DNA of 50,519 nt from a virus, in IMG/VR virus record IMGVR_UViG_3300020439_001565, positions 1 through 50,519 of that record. One strand, written 5' to 3'. Below, one piece after another: positions 38,352 to 47,931 of this stretch. The stretch's first letter is position 1. Every line of letters starts with the position of its first letter. A model generated the notes under the pieces. The model worked only from the letters and a program-made list of their open reading frames with translations. It searched no databases and had not been told where the DNA came from. The position numbers were made by a program, and so were the translations under genes.

Positions 38352-38932
38352 GCTTCGAGTACCAACCTCTTAGTATAGTTATATGAGTAATTTCTCCTAC
38401 TTCCTTCAATACCCCAACCCAACCAGTAATATGCTGGAACCATATATTGATCTACCGTTTTACCAGTACCTTCAAACTCAGGTAGGTAACGTTGAAAAAC
38501 ATTTTCGTTAATCATATAACGAGTTTGTCCTTCTAGACTACTGGGGTCACATCCATAATTTTTACAGAACTTGCCCAGATTATTATAACGACCTACTGAG
38601 GTCCACTGAATAAGACCATACCCACCGCTATGACAATCCCCGTAAGAAACTCTAGCCCCTCCCTCGCATATGTTGGGAATGAACTTGCTTTCCTGTTTAA
38701 TGTTACCCATGATCGTTGCAAGAGCATTACGATCGGTGATTCGGGTGTGTTCTTGGAGTTCTGATAAGACATACTGTTCTTCTGGTGTGCAATCAGGACA
38801 TTTCCAAGAAGGTACTTTGAATTCTACCTTGGGGATTTCTACTGGTGGTGGGGGTGCAGTGGTGTTAGTGTTATGAATGATGAAAGCTGAAAGAACTCCA
38901 GTTCCACCAACAAAAGCGGCATTCATCCACAT
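38348..38932 (-). CDS. Tail-lysozyme-like protein with N-terminal anchor
   Basis: About 194 residues, start 38932 (MWMNAAFVGGTGVLSAFIIH), with a membrane/signal-anchor segment and a proline-rich linker (APPPPVEIPKV). The domain LATIMGNIKQESKFIPN, with a probable catalytic Glu, and SGGYGLIQWTSVGRYNNL matches the phage tail-lysozyme fold that cuts peptidoglycan. It may work at the tail tip or in lysis; the anchor favours an envelope role. Confidence 0.8.
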   Translation of the reverse strand: MWMNAAFVGGTGVLSAFIIHNTNTTAPPPPVEIPKVEFKVPSWKCPDCTPEEQYVLSELQEHTRITDRNALATIMGNIKQESKFIPNICEGGARVSYGDCHSGGYGLIQWTSVGRYNNLGKFCKNYGCDPSSLEGQTRYMINENVFQRYLPEFEGTGKTVDQYMVPAYYWLGWGIEGSRRNYSYNYTKRLVLEA

Positions 38933-38933
38933 G

Positions 38934-39062
38934 TCAGATAAGTTCCTCAAATGATTCTTTGAATTCTTCATAAACAGCACAAGCATTCAGATAGTCACCC
39001 ATAGCCACTAGGTCATGGATGCGATCAATGATACTGTCTTTGAGAAGCTGAGTCTCATTCAT
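38934..39062 (-). CDS. 42-residue helical hypothetical protein
   Basis: Start 39062 (MNETQLLKDSIIDRIHDLVA), overlapping the GIY-YIG gene end by 8 nt. All helical and acidic (ACAVYEEFKESFEELI). A start at 39077 is possible. Unknown. Confidence 0.6.
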   Translation of the reverse strand: MNETQLLKDSIIDRIHDLVAMGDYLNACAVYEEFKESFEELI

Positions 39063-39498
39063 CAGATCTTGTTCCATGAAAGTAGTCCTTCCTGTAGTAA
39101 CGGCCGAGAACATTAGAATTGTAGAACCTCGGGACACCGTTGTCAAGCGATTCGGTCAGGACTCCCTGGACGAACAACTGACGGGTCTCCTCGTAGTTCA
39201 CCTTTCCTAGTGTAGTATGTATACTCAAAATCTGGCGAGAAAAGTTCTGTTTTCCGTACTTCTTAATATCTTCTTTGAGTTCAGGGCAAGACCCGTAGTA
39301 CTTCTTCCAATCGGACTCTGAAGTAACTCGGCGTTTACCACCTTTTGGTTTACGTTTCTGGACAAAATATTTTCTTCCGATATACTCTCTACCATTAAGT
39401 GAGTTCGTAATTTTATAAACGAACCCGTAGTTATCTCCAATATCTTCCGACAAAAACGCACGACCCTCGTACATCCAAGGGTTCTCATAATCAACCAT
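39055..39498 (-). CDS. GIY-YIG-like endonuclease
   Basis: A 147-residue protein: GFVYKITNSLNGREYIGRKY, a variant of the GIY-YIG signature (GFVYKI...YIGRKYF), then KYYGSCPELKEDIKKYGKQN, a pattern known in phage Seg-type and homing nucleases. Contains an internal host-type promoter for the next gene. Preceded by a composite promoter. Homing target unknown. Confidence 0.78.
   Translation of the reverse strand: MVDYENPWMYEGRAFLSEDIGDNYGFVYKITNSLNGREYIGRKYFVQKRKPKGGKRRVTSESDWKKYYGSCPELKEDIKKYGKQNFSRQILSIHTTLGKVNYEETRQLFVQGVLTESLDNGVPRFYNSNVLGRYYRKDYFHGTRSDE
39118..39146 (-). promoter_or_regulatory. Internal host-type promoter in GIY-YIG gene
   Basis: Minus strand TTGACA (39146-39141), 17-bp spacer, TACAAT (39123-39118), inside the coding region and upstream of the 42-residue and lysozyme-like genes. 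Confidence 0.6.
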
Positions 39499-39519
39499 AT
39501 AGCTTTTTAAGTTTAGCTA

Positions 39520-39576
39520 TATTTATTTCTGAAACTCCACAGAGTCATTATAGTGATGTTTGTAGGGCTTTGTCAA
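39520..39576 (-). promoter_or_regulatory. Composite promoter of GIY-YIG gene
   Basis: Minus strand TTGACA (39576-39571), 18-bp spacer, TATAAT (39552-39547), and AATAAATA (39527-39520), a late-type box, 22 nt before ATG 39498. The upstream gene's stop TAA lies inside the TATAAT. Confidence 0.75.
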
Positions 39577-40336
39577 CTTTACCTTCAAGAATCTTCTGAT
39601 CTTCAATGAACTTGATTAGGCGATCTGCCCAGTATTCATGATACTCTTCTGGATAGTGCATTGACCAACGATCAGTATCTTTCAGATGTTTCCAGTCTGG
39701 ATGATTTGTAGCAACACCCCAGTAACTATATTGTTCTCTAACAATTACATTACCAGGTCTACTGGGTTCATAGATTGTTTTATTAGTTGCATGATGTCCA
39801 TAGTAATATCTTGGATCAATATTTGACCAATCGCCATAATAAAAATCAGTAGCAGAGGTGAACAAATATGGAATATCATATTGTTTGCAAATACATTGAA
39901 TCTGCCATATAATGTCTAGAGACATACTATGAACTTCTTCGTCTGTATGTGCTCTCAACCAATATTCGTATAGTCGTAATAATTTTTCATTCACTCTTTC
40001 ACGTTCTTCTACTACTCCTTCTTGGTATCTTCCCAAGAGGTATGGAGTTCCATGAAGAGTTCCTCTACCACTACTAACAAAATTTCTTGCAGGTTCACAG
40101 AAACCAAAGACCATAAACATCTTCTCGTTTCTTCGGAGTCCCATCTGAACTCTGGACATAAACTTTTTCATCAACCAGTAGTTACTACCACCGACTTGAC
40201 CATAGTTTTCATAGTCCATTCCATAGTGATTAGCAATTTTAGCAGGGTAAGCTTTTTTAATACTACCCTGTCCCCATCTCTGTTCAATTTCGGCACCAGC
40301 GGTATGACTATCACCGAAAGCAATTAATGTTGTCAT
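39548..40336 (-). CDS. SGNH/GDSL-type hydrolase
   Basis: About 262 residues, start 40336 (ATGA overlap). GDS block LIAFGDSHTAGAEI with the catalytic Ser, then YGQVGGSNYW (Gly and Asn blocks) and VFGFCEPARNF. SGNH enzymes are esterases or acyl-transfer enzymes acting on lipids or sugar acetyl groups. Sits downstream of the carbamoyltransferase, so both may decorate the same glycan or small molecule (inference). Confidence 0.75.
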   Translation of the reverse strand: MTTLIAFGDSHTAGAEIEQRWGQGSIKKAYPAKIANHYGMDYENYGQVGGSNYWLMKKFMSRVQMGLRRNEKMFMVFGFCEPARNFVSSGRGTLHGTPYLLGRYQEGVVEERERVNEKLLRLYEYWLRAHTDEEVHSMSLDIIWQIQCICKQYDIPYLFTSATDFYYGDWSNIDPRYYYGHHATNKTIYEPSRPGNVIVREQYSYWGVATNHPDWKHLKDTDRWSMHYPEEYHEYWADRLIKFIEDQKILEGKVDKALQTSL

Positions 40337-41799
40337 GTCCAAATTTTAACGTTGTATTTTTCTTCCCACTCTTGAATTTGATCTTTACTATTCAGAATAG
40401 GTTCTCCTTTTATATTTAACGAAGTATTCAAAAGCATTGGGCAACCAGTCTTTTCATACCATAGTTCTAGAAGTTCTCTGAATTGAGGATTATCTTCTTT
40501 AGATACAGTTTGAACTCTACTAGTACCATCCACATGAACGATTGCAGGATAGAGATCAGGTCTTCTACATTTTGCAATCATCTGCATGTAAGGACTTTTC
40601 TCTGAAGGCATGTCAAAGTATTCACTCGCAAATTCTTCTAGGATTGCAGGAGCAAATGGTCTGAATGTTTCTCTCTTCTTGATTTCATTAACTTGGTCTT
40701 TAATGTCTTTGTCCCTAGGATCTGCAATGAGACTACGATTCCCCAGTGCCCTAGGACCAAACTCTGCACGACCTCTTGCAATACCACACAATTTGTTCCT
40801 AAGAAGATCTTCAACAATCATCTCATTCTTGGTATTGTGTCCGAGATTTCTTCCTAGATATGGTCCTGGCCATTTGATGTGTTTTTTATGGTGTGCGAGA
40901 ACTGCACCAATAGAATTACCATCATCACCAGGCGCAGGCATAATCCAAACATTTTTGAAAGACTTATATGCAATAGGATTGGCAGCACAATTTAATGCAC
41001 ACCCACCCATAAACACTAAGTTTTCACTCTTTACCAATGACTTTGCTTTTATGAGAACACGTTCCAGTATATTTTCATAAACTTTCTGTGTTGCTGCAGC
41101 AATATCAAATATATCTTTTTGACTATGAAGGTCTTCTCTCCAGTTTAAACAACCTTTATGTAGATTATGTTTTACCCAATAAGGATTTTTATTCAGATCA
41201 AAGAAGTCTGATAATATTTCTCTATAAAGTCTATCGGGATCACCAAATGCGGACATACCCATGAGAATATATTCTTCCTCATTTGGTTTCAATCCACATC
41301 TTTGAGTCATTGCGGAATACCACAAACCCAAACTGGAAGGATATGATTGAGAATATACTTTCCTCAACTTATCACCACGACCTTTCCATATAGTAAAAGT
41401 TTCAAACTCTCCTATTGCATCCAATACAACAACTGCAGCGTTATCAAATTGACTTGTATAGTAACCTGCGGATGCATGACTCTTGTGGTGAGTTGTATAT
41501 TGGATAGGAACATCTCCAATATACTTTTCAATATATTTTCTTATATTGTTTTCACCCTTAGGTACTTTTTGACCCGCAATAAACTGTCTACATGATTTCA
41601 GTTTGGGATTTTCATACCAATAAATCTCATGGGGTTTCCCCCACCACATAGCCTCATCTATTAAAGCTTTACATAGATGAGCGTCATTCTTAAGTTTACT
41701 ATATCTTTCACTTGACGAAGCGAAGACTAATTGATCTCCAACGAATACACTTAATGCTGCGTTGTGACTATTCGCGGAGATTCCCCATCTAGTCATCAT
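40333..41799 (-). CDS. Carbamoyltransferase (NodU/CmcH family)
   Basis: A 488-residue O-carbamoyltransferase, which adds a carbamoyl group from carbamoyl phosphate to sugars or antibiotics. N-terminal metal-binding domain HHKSHASAGYYTSQFDNAAV with the His pair, FMGGCALNCAANP, and the C-terminal YrdC-like part with GRAEFGPRALGNRSLIADPR and NTSLNIKGEPI. Appears full length. Coupled to the SGNH hydrolase by a 4-nt overlap. Acceptor unknown. Confidence 0.9.
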   Translation of the reverse strand: MMTRWGISANSHNAALSVFVGDQLVFASSSERYSKLKNDAHLCKALIDEAMWWGKPHEIYWYENPKLKSCRQFIAGQKVPKGENNIRKYIEKYIGDVPIQYTTHHKSHASAGYYTSQFDNAAVVVLDAIGEFETFTIWKGRGDKLRKVYSQSYPSSLGLWYSAMTQRCGLKPNEEEYILMGMSAFGDPDRLYREILSDFFDLNKNPYWVKHNLHKGCLNWREDLHSQKDIFDIAAATQKVYENILERVLIKAKSLVKSENLVFMGGCALNCAANPIAYKSFKNVWIMPAPGDDGNSIGAVLAHHKKHIKWPGPYLGRNLGHNTKNEMIVEDLLRNKLCGIARGRAEFGPRALGNRSLIADPRDKDIKDQVNEIKKRETFRPFAPAILEEFASEYFDMPSEKSPYMQMIAKCRRPDLYPAIVHVDGTSRVQTVSKEDNPQFRELLELWYEKTGCPMLLNTSLNIKGEPILNSKDQIQEWEEKYNVKIWT

Positions 41800-41915
41800 T
41801 TGTAAATAAATGGATCACGTTTCTGTTGTTTTTTCAATCTCTTTTTAAATGCTCTATCTTGTCTCCATTCTTGGAAGACTTCGATAAGGTCTTCAATCAT
41901 TTTTTTCATCAACAT
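41796..41915 (-). CDS. 39-residue basic hypothetical protein
   Basis: MLMKKMIEDLIEVFQEWRQD, with a strongly basic KKRLKKQQKRDP end. Its TGA stop overlaps the carbamoyltransferase ATG (ATGATGA). First gene after the CATAAATA box. Not recognised. Confidence 0.6.
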   Translation of the reverse strand: MLMKKMIEDLIEVFQEWRQDRAFKKRLKKQQKRDPFIYK

Positions 41916-41930
41916 AATCGAGAACTTTCT

Positions 41931-41938
41931 TATTTATG
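41931..41938 (-). promoter_or_regulatory. Late-type box CATAAATA, leftward
   Basis: Minus strand NATAAATA box 16 nt before ATG 41915. Together with the rightward box at 41944-41951 it makes a divergent late promoter region. Confidence 0.55.
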
Positions 41939-41943
41939 TGTAC

Positions 41944-41951
41944 GATAAATA
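41944..41951 (+). promoter_or_regulatory. Late-type box GATAAATA, rightward
   Basis: Plus strand GATAAATA, 31 nt before ATG 41983. The giant fibre gene also has a GGCGGAG ribosome site about 6-12 nt upstream. Confidence 0.7.
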
Positions 41952-41982
41952 TAATAAAATAGGGACATAGGGCGGAGTTTTA

Positions 41983-44900
41983 ATGTCTAAACGTGTTATT
42001 AACATAGGAAACGCTCCCAATGATGGAACTGGAGATCCGTTGAGAACGGGTCTATCCAAAGTTAATGAAAACTTTACTGAGCTTTATAATACTCTCGGTG
42101 ATGGGAACAACGTTATAAGTTATGCAAGCACTGCAGGCATTTCAACTCTTGCTGGAAACCTGACAGGTACACCTTCTATTGAGGTTTCTGGACTTACAAA
42201 CACTGGAGTTAGTACGGTTCAATCAATTCAAGCAACCGACCTAACTGTTGCTGGTATTGTAACTGCAACTCAGTTCTCTGGTGATGGATCTCAACTTACT
42301 GGTGTAACTGGAACTGGTCAAGGTATTGACATTTATGAAGATGCAACAAGAAGAGGTATTGCAAAACAGTTAAACTTTGCAGAAAACATTCAAGTATCTG
42401 CTCCAGATGGTCAAGGAAGAGTTAATATCTCTGTTGCTTCCAGTATCATTGGAGCAGGTGGAACTGGTGGCGGAGGTATAGCTGGCATAGAAGTTCGCGA
42501 TGATAATGTAACCCTAGGTGATGTAACAAAAGTAGACTTCGGTGACAACTTAGATCTAACACCTGTCAGTGAAGGTATATCTACGGTATCAGTATCTTTC
42601 CCAACATATCCATACAGTGGAATTACCACCGCAGATATCACAAACTGGGATACAGCATATGGTTGGGGAGACCATGGTGCAGTAGGATATCTTACATCAT
42701 ATACCGAGAGACAAACACTAGATGATGTTGTTGGTCTGGGGAATTCAACCAGTAGAGATGTAAGTATCGGAGGATCGATATTTGCAGAAAGGATCTATTA
42801 TCGTAATGTATGGTCAAGTATTAGTGACATATATCAAAACGCACCTGCAATCTTATATCATGGAATGTTTGCACATGTTCATGAAACTGGGCATGGTTAT
42901 TTTGCACACCAGGGTGACTGGATTCAGTTATTAGATACCAGTAGTAAACTTACAGATCTTAGTGACACACTAAATGATGTTCCCGACTCTGGATGGGACG
43001 GTAATATTCTTAGATATAATTTTGCAACTGGTAGGTGGGAAAGAGAAGAACCCATTTCACTAGGAATTGGAACTGCTGATATTAATAATTGGAACGCAGC
43101 ATATAATTGGGGTAACCACGCAACCGTTGGTTATATTACATCATATACCGAGACACAAACACTAGACGATGTTCTAGGACTTGGTAATAGTACAACCAAG
43201 GGAATCAATCTCGGTGTCCTCACCGCAACATCATTCATTGGTGATGGTTCTGGAATTACTGGAATTACGACTCTAAACATCAGTAATATCGGCAACTATG
43301 CTACAATAAGTTACGTCGATACTCAGATTGGCATTAAGACTTTCTCTGGAGTATATAATGATCTATCTGGAAAACCAACCATCCCCTCAGGACTTAATGA
43401 TCTAAGTGATGTAAATGCACCAACTCCTTCCACTGGACAAGTCCTGAAGTGGTCTGGAGAAGAATGGCAGGCAGCTGCAGATATTGGTGGGTCTGGTGGT
43501 TCGGGTATTGGATATTCCGATCTATCAGTTACTCAGAACTCAGTAGGTGTTGCATCACTTTCTTACAATCAAGTAACAGGTGTATTCCTCTACACTCCAC
43601 CAGATCTCACAGGATACGCCACAACAACCTCCATCGTAGGTTTAGCATCTGAAGGTTATGTTGACAATGCTGTTGTCGGTATGGCGACTACAGGGTATGT
43701 AAACAATGCAATCATCGGATTTGTAACCGATGGTTATGTCAATAGTAGAGGATTTACAACTGCTGCATATGTTACTAATTACGTTGATACTCAGATTGGT
43801 ATCAAGACTTTCTCTGGTAGTTACGTTGATCTTAGAGATAAACCCACTATTCCTTCAGACACAAGTGATCTAACAAACAATGCGGGTTTTGTAACATCTG
43901 GAATTGTTGCAGGACTTGCATCAGAAGGTTATGTCAACAATGCAACAGCTGGATTTGTAACTACAGGAGGAGCTAGATTCACTGGAATTGTCACTATGGC
44001 TGGTGGCATAGATCTACTAACCAATGAAATTACCACACCTAGAGTAGATGCTGGTGACCTTATCATGGGAGGTACTCAGTCAAATAGAATTACTACTCAG
44101 TCTGGTAATCTTCGTTTAGATGCATTTACTAATGAAGTAGAAATTACGGCTGACTTGAGTCAGACTGGTAATCAAAACATCGCTGGTATTATTACTGCAA
44201 GTCTATTTTCTGGCGATGGTTCTGGACTCACGGGAGTTGCAGCAACTGACGTAGCTCTCAGTATTCAAGATGAAGGTTCATTAGTAGGATCTGCAAAAAC
44301 TCTAAACTTTGCAGGTGCTGGAATTACTGCATCAATATCGGCAAACGTTGCAACTATAACTGTTTCCGATCAGACATATACAGGAACTGCGTCAACGATT
44401 ACTACAAGTGATATCTCAAATTGGAATACTTCTTATGGTTGGGGTAATCATGCAATAGTAGGTTATCTGACTACAGGGGGAGGTACATTTACTGGAATTA
44501 TCACCGCCCAGGGAGGTATAGATCTTGGTGAACTTGATAAAATCAGATTTAATGATGCTAACCTCGCAATCTATGGTAGTACTGACTTAAATATTGATGC
44601 TTCTGGTGGTAAAGATATCGTCCTCAAGTCTAATGCTTCTGGTGGTAGTGCTGGAAATATTCAATTAAGAACTGTAGTAGGAGGTAGAATCGATCTTACT
44701 GGTGCTGGTGGTGTAGAAATCTATCACACCGACTCATCAGTAAAACTTCAAACTATCAGCGCAGGTGCTACTGTCACTGGAAATCTTTATGCAACAAGAT
44801 TTTATGGCGATGGATCTCAATTAACTAATGTCTCTAACTATACGAACTCAGATGTAGATACTCATCTCAATACTGGAACTGCTTCTAATAACGAATTCCT

Positions 44901-45939
44901 CAGTTGGAATGGTTCTGATTATGATTGGGTTGCAATCAGTACTAATTCATATCAGAATTCAGATGTTGATACTCATCTAAACACCTCTAGCGCTTCTACT
45001 GGAGAAGTTCTTAGTTGGAATGGTTCTGATTATGATTGGGTTGCTCAATCAGGTGGTGGTAATGTTGCTGGCATTGATACTACTGGGGTATCTGAATTCA
45101 ATCATATTAAGGCATCAGGTATTGTAACTGCTACTAGATTTGAAAGCACTACAGCAGGAACACCAAGTATTGACTCTCCAAATAACTTGGACATAAATGC
45201 AATTACTGTTGCGATCAGTACCGATCTAACTGTTGGTAATAGATTAAGTGTTGGTATTATTACGGCACCAAGTGGAAACATTTCCATAGCACATACAACA
45301 GTATTTGAAAAGTTTGCATACTTTGGTACTGGAGAAAACCTAAGATTACATAATGATGGTAGTAATTCCATTGTAGAAGACGTAGGTTCTGGAAGTCTAG
45401 TTGTGGGAACTAATGGTCCTGCAGTCCGTATTACCAAAGGCAACAATTCTGAGAGTATGGCCGTCTTTAATATAGATGGTTCTTCAGAGTTGTATCATGA
45501 TGGACTTAAGAAGTTTGAAACAACTTCACTAGGATCTAAGGTAACAGGTAACATAGAATCTACTGGTATCGCAACAGCAGTAACTTACCATACTAACGAT
45601 ACACTTGGTGATGGTTCTGATGTTGGATTCGCTATCAAGTATAGTGTAACTTCTAATGGATCATCGTCTTACAGATTCTCTGGTCCTGGTTTGGTAAATA
45701 GTACAGACAATCCAACATTCTACTTACAAAGAGGATTCTCTTACATATTCGTAAATACTACTGGATCGGGACATCCATTCCGTATTCAATTTACTGGAAC
45801 AACAACTGGTGTTGGAACTTATGTCAGTGGATCTCAAAGTGGAACTCAGATCTTTACAGTCCCATTTGATGCACCGTCTAGTTATGAGTACCAATGCACA
45901 TTACATAGTGGTATGAAAGGAACCTTTAACGTAGCGTAA
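41983..45939 (+). CDS. Giant fibre-like protein with C-terminal cupredoxin-like domain
   Basis: 1318 residues. The N-terminal VINIGNAPNDGTGDPLRTGL is a phage fibre prefix. Then come repeats: GDGSxLTxV hairpins, WNTSYGWGDHGAVGYLT, YVDTQIGIKTFSGVYNDL. Residues about 1215-1318 form a cupredoxin-like domain: SGHPFRIQF (His1264) and EYQCTLHSGMKGTF (Cys1305, His1308, Met1311). It precedes the protease gene by one base. Probably a tail or head fibre; the domain is shared with the 691-2778 protein. Confidence 0.78.
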   Translation: MSKRVINIGNAPNDGTGDPLRTGLSKVNENFTELYNTLGDGNNVISYASTAGISTLAGNLTGTPSIEVSGLTNTGVSTVQSIQATDLTVAGIVTATQFSGDGSQLTGVTGTGQGIDIYEDATRRGIAKQLNFAENIQVSAPDGQGRVNISVASSIIGAGGTGGGGIAGIEVRDDNVTLGDVTKVDFGDNLDLTPVSEGISTVSVSFPTYPYSGITTADITNWDTAYGWGDHGAVGYLTSYTERQTLDDVVGLGNSTSRDVSIGGSIFAERIYYRNVWSSISDIYQNAPAILYHGMFAHVHETGHGYFAHQGDWIQLLDTSSKLTDLSDTLNDVPDSGWDGNILRYNFATGRWEREEPISLGIGTADINNWNAAYNWGNHATVGYITSYTETQTLDDVLGLGNSTTKGINLGVLTATSFIGDGSGITGITTLNISNIGNYATISYVDTQIGIKTFSGVYNDLSGKPTIPSGLNDLSDVNAPTPSTGQVLKWSGEEWQAAADIGGSGGSGIGYSDLSVTQNSVGVASLSYNQVTGVFLYTPPDLTGYATTTSIVGLASEGYVDNAVVGMATTGYVNNAIIGFVTDGYVNSRGFTTAAYVTNYVDTQIGIKTFSGSYVDLRDKPTIPSDTSDLTNNAGFVTSGIVAGLASEGYVNNATAGFVTTGGARFTGIVTMAGGIDLLTNEITTPRVDAGDLIMGGTQSNRITTQSGNLRLDAFTNEVEITADLSQTGNQNIAGIITASLFSGDGSGLTGVAATDVALSIQDEGSLVGSAKTLNFAGAGITASISANVATITVSDQTYTGTASTITTSDISNWNTSYGWGNHAIVGYLTTGGGTFTGIITAQGGIDLGELDKIRFNDANLAIYGSTDLNIDASGGKDIVLKSNASGGSAGNIQLRTVVGGRIDLTGAGGVEIYHTDSSVKLQTISAGATVTGNLYATRFYGDGSQLTNVSNYTNSDVDTHLNTGTASNNEFLSWNGSDYDWVAISTNSYQNSDVDTHLNTSSASTGEVLSWNGSDYDWVAQSGGGNVAGIDTTGVSEFNHIKASGIVTATRFESTTAGTPSIDSPNNLDINAITVAISTDLTVGNRLSVGIITAPSGNISIAHTTVFEKFAYFGTGENLRLHNDGSNSIVEDVGSGSLVVGTNGPAVRITKGNNSESMAVFNIDGSSELYHDGLKKFETTSLGSKVTGNIESTGIATAVTYHTNDTLGDGSDVGFAIKYSVTSNGSSSYRFSGPGLVNSTDNPTFYLQRGFSYIFVNTTGSGHPFRIQFTGTTTGVGTYVSGSQSGTQIFTVPFDAPSSYEYQCTLHSGMKGTFNVA

Positions 45940-45940
45940 T

Positions 45941-47884
45941 ATGAAAAAGTATCAGATCGCAGTTACATCAGCAGATAAGTGGGGTGAGATTCATGAGGCT
46001 CTCACTCTTGATTCTAATCAGGATGGTATTCCTGATCGACGAGTGGATTGTGCAGATGATAAAGTTCATAGTCCTACCAGAGGTGTATATGAACTTACTG
46101 ATGAAGAGGCAAATGATCTAAAGGGTCATGTAGATGTCTTATTTGTTGAATTAGATCCCGAATCAAATCCAGACGAATACCCACAACCAGAACTTGACAT
46201 TAAAAGATGGGGAAAAGACGTAAAAGTATATCGTGACCTAAACCTTAACGGACCTACGAGTGGAGTTACAACAGAAGGTGAAAAAAATAGAACTCACTGG
46301 GGTATGCCCAGAACAGGAATAACTACCAGAGGTGCATTTGGTGATTGGGCTGATCCTAATTGGTGGGGAAACCCAGAACCAACTGCGGGTGATATTGATT
46401 ATAGTCTAACTGGAAAAGGTGTAGATATAATTATTCAAGACTCTGGTGTTCTTCAAGGTCATCCAGAATTAAGAGACTACAATGGAGTGAGTAGAGTTAG
46501 AGACGTAATTTTAGATGGTCCTTATTACTTAGATAAGTCATATTGGGATGCAAATCCCAGTAAGTTGTATACTAAGGCGGATGGAAGAGTGGGACCCACA
46601 ACAGCCTCTGCACATGAGTGGTGGGAAAATAATACCACTACATATAGATCTACAACATTTGCTAGCGGTGGTGCAAATAACTTTGGAACTATAGCCATAC
46701 CATCTAATTATACTGTAGCTAATACTATGGGTATTGGTTCGGATGGACAAAATCTAACCAGTAGTCACGGAACAGCATGTGCTTCTCAAGCAGCAGGTTT
46801 GAACTATGGACTGGCATGGGAAGCCGATATTTGGAACATTTCTGGCATTTCGAGTCCATCTGGTGCCAGTATCTCAACAAACTATGATGTTTGTAAAGTC
46901 TTCCATAAGTATAAACCATATACAAATGAACATGGAATTAAAAAACCAACTGTTATGAACGGTAGTTGGGGATATGGTTCTAATGTTAGAACTGATAGTG
47001 GTACAATCGATTATAGATTTGCTGGAGTTGCAGGAACCACCACAGGAAACGCTGCAAGTAATACTTTAGTAGATGGTGCAATCAACGGAATTTATAATGC
47101 AAGATTTGCATCTAGTTCTGGTTCCAATAGTACCAATACTGCAGGTGAGGAATTGATTGCAGAGGGAGTTATCTATGTTACTTCTGCTGGAAATTCTAAT
47201 CAGAGAATGGGAGTTGCAACGACAGATCCACACTACTTAGATTATCTCCAAAGTTCAAATGGATTTGATCATGAGGACTCCACTTTGTTTGACGGATTTA
47301 ATAATAAACCTTTTGGTTCTAGACAGTTTATTCATCCATCCAATATTGGATTCAGTAGTTCTCATCCCGAAAGATTCTACCCAAGTATCTGTGTAGGTGC
47401 TATGGATGAATATTTTAATACATCAAATGGTACTGAAAGAAAAGCAAATTACTCTAATAATGGACCTGGAGTTGATGTTTGGGCACCTGCAGATGAAACT
47501 CTTGCAGCAGGTGTTGATGGAACTGGAGATACTCAGTACACTAATGCTGATGATAGTAACTATAAGGATAGATTCTTTAATGGAACAAGTTCTGCATCTC
47601 CTATTTGTGCAGGTCTAATTGCTCTATACATGCAATCAAATCCTGGTGCAGGTATTACCGAAGTTAAAGGATGGTTACATGACCATGGTTCTGTAATCGA
47701 TAGTACATATGAAGATACCGAACCTGACCCTACTCAAATTAGTTATTGGAGTGGCAGTTATAACCTTAGGGATGCCGAGAAAAGAATTCTTTACAATCCA
47801 TTTGCAAATTCAACCAAACCAACACTAAGTGGTATCCAAATTAACGGTACTCTGAATATAAACATGGAAAGAAACTTTAATTAA
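45941..47884 (+). CDS. Subtilisin-like serine protease (S8 family)
   Basis: 647 residues. Catalytic triad: VDIIIQDSGVLQGHPEL (Asp167), LTSSHGTACASQAAG (His276) and NGTSSASPICAGLIAL (Ser550). N-terminal 130 residues may be a pro-domain or fibre contact (acidic, DSNQDGIPD). No signal peptide is visible, so it is likely cytoplasmic or carried by the virion. It starts one base after the fibre stop, with the same strand and late promoter. Could process a fibre or the secreted proteins downstream. Confidence 0.9.
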   Translation: MKKYQIAVTSADKWGEIHEALTLDSNQDGIPDRRVDCADDKVHSPTRGVYELTDEEANDLKGHVDVLFVELDPESNPDEYPQPELDIKRWGKDVKVYRDLNLNGPTSGVTTEGEKNRTHWGMPRTGITTRGAFGDWADPNWWGNPEPTAGDIDYSLTGKGVDIIIQDSGVLQGHPELRDYNGVSRVRDVILDGPYYLDKSYWDANPSKLYTKADGRVGPTTASAHEWWENNTTTYRSTTFASGGANNFGTIAIPSNYTVANTMGIGSDGQNLTSSHGTACASQAAGLNYGLAWEADIWNISGISSPSGASISTNYDVCKVFHKYKPYTNEHGIKKPTVMNGSWGYGSNVRTDSGTIDYRFAGVAGTTTGNAASNTLVDGAINGIYNARFASSSGSNSTNTAGEELIAEGVIYVTSAGNSNQRMGVATTDPHYLDYLQSSNGFDHEDSTLFDGFNNKPFGSRQFIHPSNIGFSSSHPERFYPSICVGAMDEYFNTSNGTERKANYSNNGPGVDVWAPADETLAAGVDGTGDTQYTNADDSNYKDRFFNGTSSASPICAGLIALYMQSNPGAGITEVKGWLHDHGSVIDSTYEDTEPDPTQISYWSGSYNLRDAEKRILYNPFANSTKPTLSGIQINGTLNINMERNFN

Positions 47885-47896
47885 TGGTTAAGTGCC

Positions 47897-47903
47897 CTAA
47901 ATA
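47897..47903 (+). promoter_or_regulatory. CTAAATA box, rightward
   Basis: Plus-strand CTAAATA 28 nt before ATG 47932, in the only gap of the rightward block. Supports this variant as a working late box. Confidence 0.45.
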
Positions 47904-47931
47904 AGGCATAATGTGCATAATATTCTTTCAC

